A stretch of DNA of 24,902 nt from Methanobacteriota archaeon (GTDB taxonomy: Archaea > Thermoplasmatota > Poseidoniia > MGIII > CG-Epi1), in NCBI GenBank assembly GCA_029977605.1, contig JAPOKN010000014.1:1-24902 (forward strand), in the 5' to 3' direction. The notes beneath the pieces are model-generated. The model saw only the letters and a program-made list of their open reading frames with translations, made no database searches and was not told the origin of the DNA. Of this stretch, positions 24,240 through 24,902 are shown piece by piece. Positions within the stretch are counted from its first letter, which is position 1, and each line of letters opens with the position of its first letter. A program made the translations under genes and the position numbers.

Positions 24240-24650
24240 TTACAGAAGCTGTGTAACTTCTTCTACTGAACGAAGTTCTTGGAAATAAATTTGTTCTATA
24301 GAATCGTACATTTCTTCATCGTCTTTAATCAAAGCAAGTACTTGTTCATATCCTTCAGCAGCTTTTTGCTCCGTTTTTAGGGATTCCTCGAGCATTACTT
24401 TGTAATCTGTTGTGTGAACTATCTCTGTTGGATCTCTGTCTGTAACTGCAGTACCTCCAAGTTTAACGATTGCAGATCTAACCATTTCAGCATGAGTATG
24501 AGATTCAGTAGCTTCTTCATCAAAGAAAGGCTTGAGATGTAGTCTGTGAATTCCCTTGACATACGCGGAATAATGCGAATAAAGAGCCGCTGCACGTAAT
24601 TCCCAGCCTAGCCCACCGTTCAATTTTTCTATTAAGTCAGTACTTGACAT
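24240..24650 (-). CDS. Ferritin-like four-helix-bundle protein
   Basis: This 136-residue, mostly helical protein has the spacing of the ferritin/bacterioferritin superfamily: Glu17 in GWELRAAALYSHYSAY, a helix-2 motif EEATESHTHAEM (Glu49, His53), Glu94 in KTEQKAAEGYEQV, and EQIYFQELRSVEEV (Glu125) in helix 4. In canonical bacterioferritin the di-iron site uses Glu-x-x-His in helices 2 and 4. Here the Glu three residues before His53 is Ser50, and the helix-4 His position is Ser128, so the centre may be altered. It is also shorter than bacterioferritin (about 155-160 aa). A role in iron or oxidant handling is inferred; a Dps-like or rubrerythrin-like relative is possible. Its stop codon abuts that of the aquaporin gene. 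Confidence 0.8.
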   Translation of the reverse strand: MSSTDLIEKLNGGLGWELRAAALYSHYSAYVKGIHRLHLKPFFDEEATESHTHAEMVRSAIVKLGGTAVTDRDPTEIVHTTDYKVMLEESLKTEQKAAEGYEQVLALIKDDEEMYDSIEQIYFQELRSVEEVTQLL

Positions 24651-24670
24651 ATTTTAACATTGATAGTTGG

Positions 24671-24681
24671 GATAAAAAAAC
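24671..24681 (-). promoter_or_regulatory. TATA-like element of the ferritin-like gene
   Basis: The minus strand reads GTTTTTTTATC here, centred about 26 bases before the ATG at 24650, which is the spacing for a leaderless transcript. It is T-rich rather than a classic TATA sequence. It lies between this gene and the end of the partial gene upstream, and its T-run could also act as a terminator for that gene. Confidence 0.4.
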
Positions 24682-24709
24682 TTAGCCAATATCCAAATAG
24701 AATATTACT

Positions 24710-24902
24710 TCAGCGTGGCTGAACTGGTAAAATAGCAGTTCGTGTCATAATTATCCTTTGCTTGATATGATCATCAAGACTAGTGTCAATATCCTTGGCT
24801 AAATTAGAAAAGTCATAATTTTTAATTGAAATAACTGAATCATCTTCGGCAATAATTTCTGATAACTCGGGAATAGAATCTCCAAAGTAGACCCATCCCA
24901 CA
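24710..24902 (-). CDS. Unrecognised protein, C-terminal fragment (start outside window)
   Basis: The minus-strand frame is open from the window edge to a TGA at 24710-24712. At least 63 C-terminal residues are visible (GWVYFGDSIPELSEIIAEDD to MTRTAILPVQPR). No start codon with supporting signals is seen, so the gene most likely begins beyond the window. The composition (balanced acidic and basic residues, an apparent helix-strand pattern) looks like a folded soluble protein. I recognise no family. It lies 60 bp upstream of the ferritin-like gene on the same strand. Confidence 0.55.
   Translation of the reverse strand, partial: VGWVYFGDSIPELSEIIAEDDSVISIKNYDFSNLAKDIDTSLDDHIKQRIIMTRTAILPVQPR

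Noticed and set aside
24711..24785. tRNA-like 5' half (GCGTGGCTGAACTGGTAAA) near the window end
   Set aside because: No matching T arm, acceptor 3' strand or CCA can be folded downstream, and the stretch lies at the end of an open minus-strand coding frame.

Overview
The window is a gene-dense, AT-rich stretch of an archaeal chromosome. Archaeal marks are topoisomerase VI subunit B, fibrillarin, the beta subunit of archaeal initiation factor 2, archaeal-type TATA elements at about -26 and many apparently leaderless starts. A bacterial-type GyrB, several PKD/Ig-like surface proteins and the extreme compaction suggest an uncultivated marine euryarchaeon such as Marine Group II (Poseidoniales) or a relative. 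That placement is an inference from gene content; no rRNA gene is present. I see no mobile element, CRISPR array or prophage, and no gene-free stretch above 300 bases.

Layout. 1-3955: RNA modification and topology block on the plus strand (5'-truncated NSUN-type RNA m5C methyltransferase, PUA-like partner protein, topoisomerase VI-B, fibrillarin), closed by a minus-strand tRNA-Thr(GGU). 4071-10222: a very large Lhr-type helicase (1778 aa), tail-to-tail with a TatD-like metal hydrolase. 10306-16864: surface and envelope block with an Ig-like membrane-anchored protein carrying a cytoplasmic Pro-rich repeat tail, tRNA-Gly(UCC), a PKD lipoprotein, a small CxxC/TBP-half-like protein, a membrane glycosyltransferase, aIF2-beta and a second PKD lipoprotein. 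16861-19864: TraB-like protein, small zinc-ribbon protein, UbiA prenyltransferase and class I/II aminotransferase. 19853-24902: gyrase B, 2-Cys peroxiredoxin, DegT/DnrJ/EryC1-type sugar aminotransferase, atypical aquaporin, ferritin-like protein and an unrecognised partial gene.

How the genes relate. Translation/RNA modification (NSUN, fibrillarin, aIF2-beta, two tRNAs) and DNA topology (topo VI-B, GyrB, Lhr) dominate the housekeeping content. Glycosyltransferase, sugar aminotransferase, lipoproteins and the Ig-like protein point to a glycosylated surface. Peroxiredoxin and the ferritin-like protein suggest oxidative and iron stress handling in an aerobic cell.

The most striking structure is organisational. 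All five convergent gene pairs overlap or nearly abut (from a 12-bp overlap to a 2-bp gap). Both tRNA genes abut a stop codon with no spacer. Three separate divergent pairs have start codons separated by 56, 57 and 57 bp, with one central TATA-like element that could serve both directions. Other points of interest are the cytoplasmic domain of the Ig-like protein, the aquaporin with NPV/NPG in place of NPA/NPA, the separation of both type II topoisomerase B subunits from their A subunits, and the small TBP-half-like protein.
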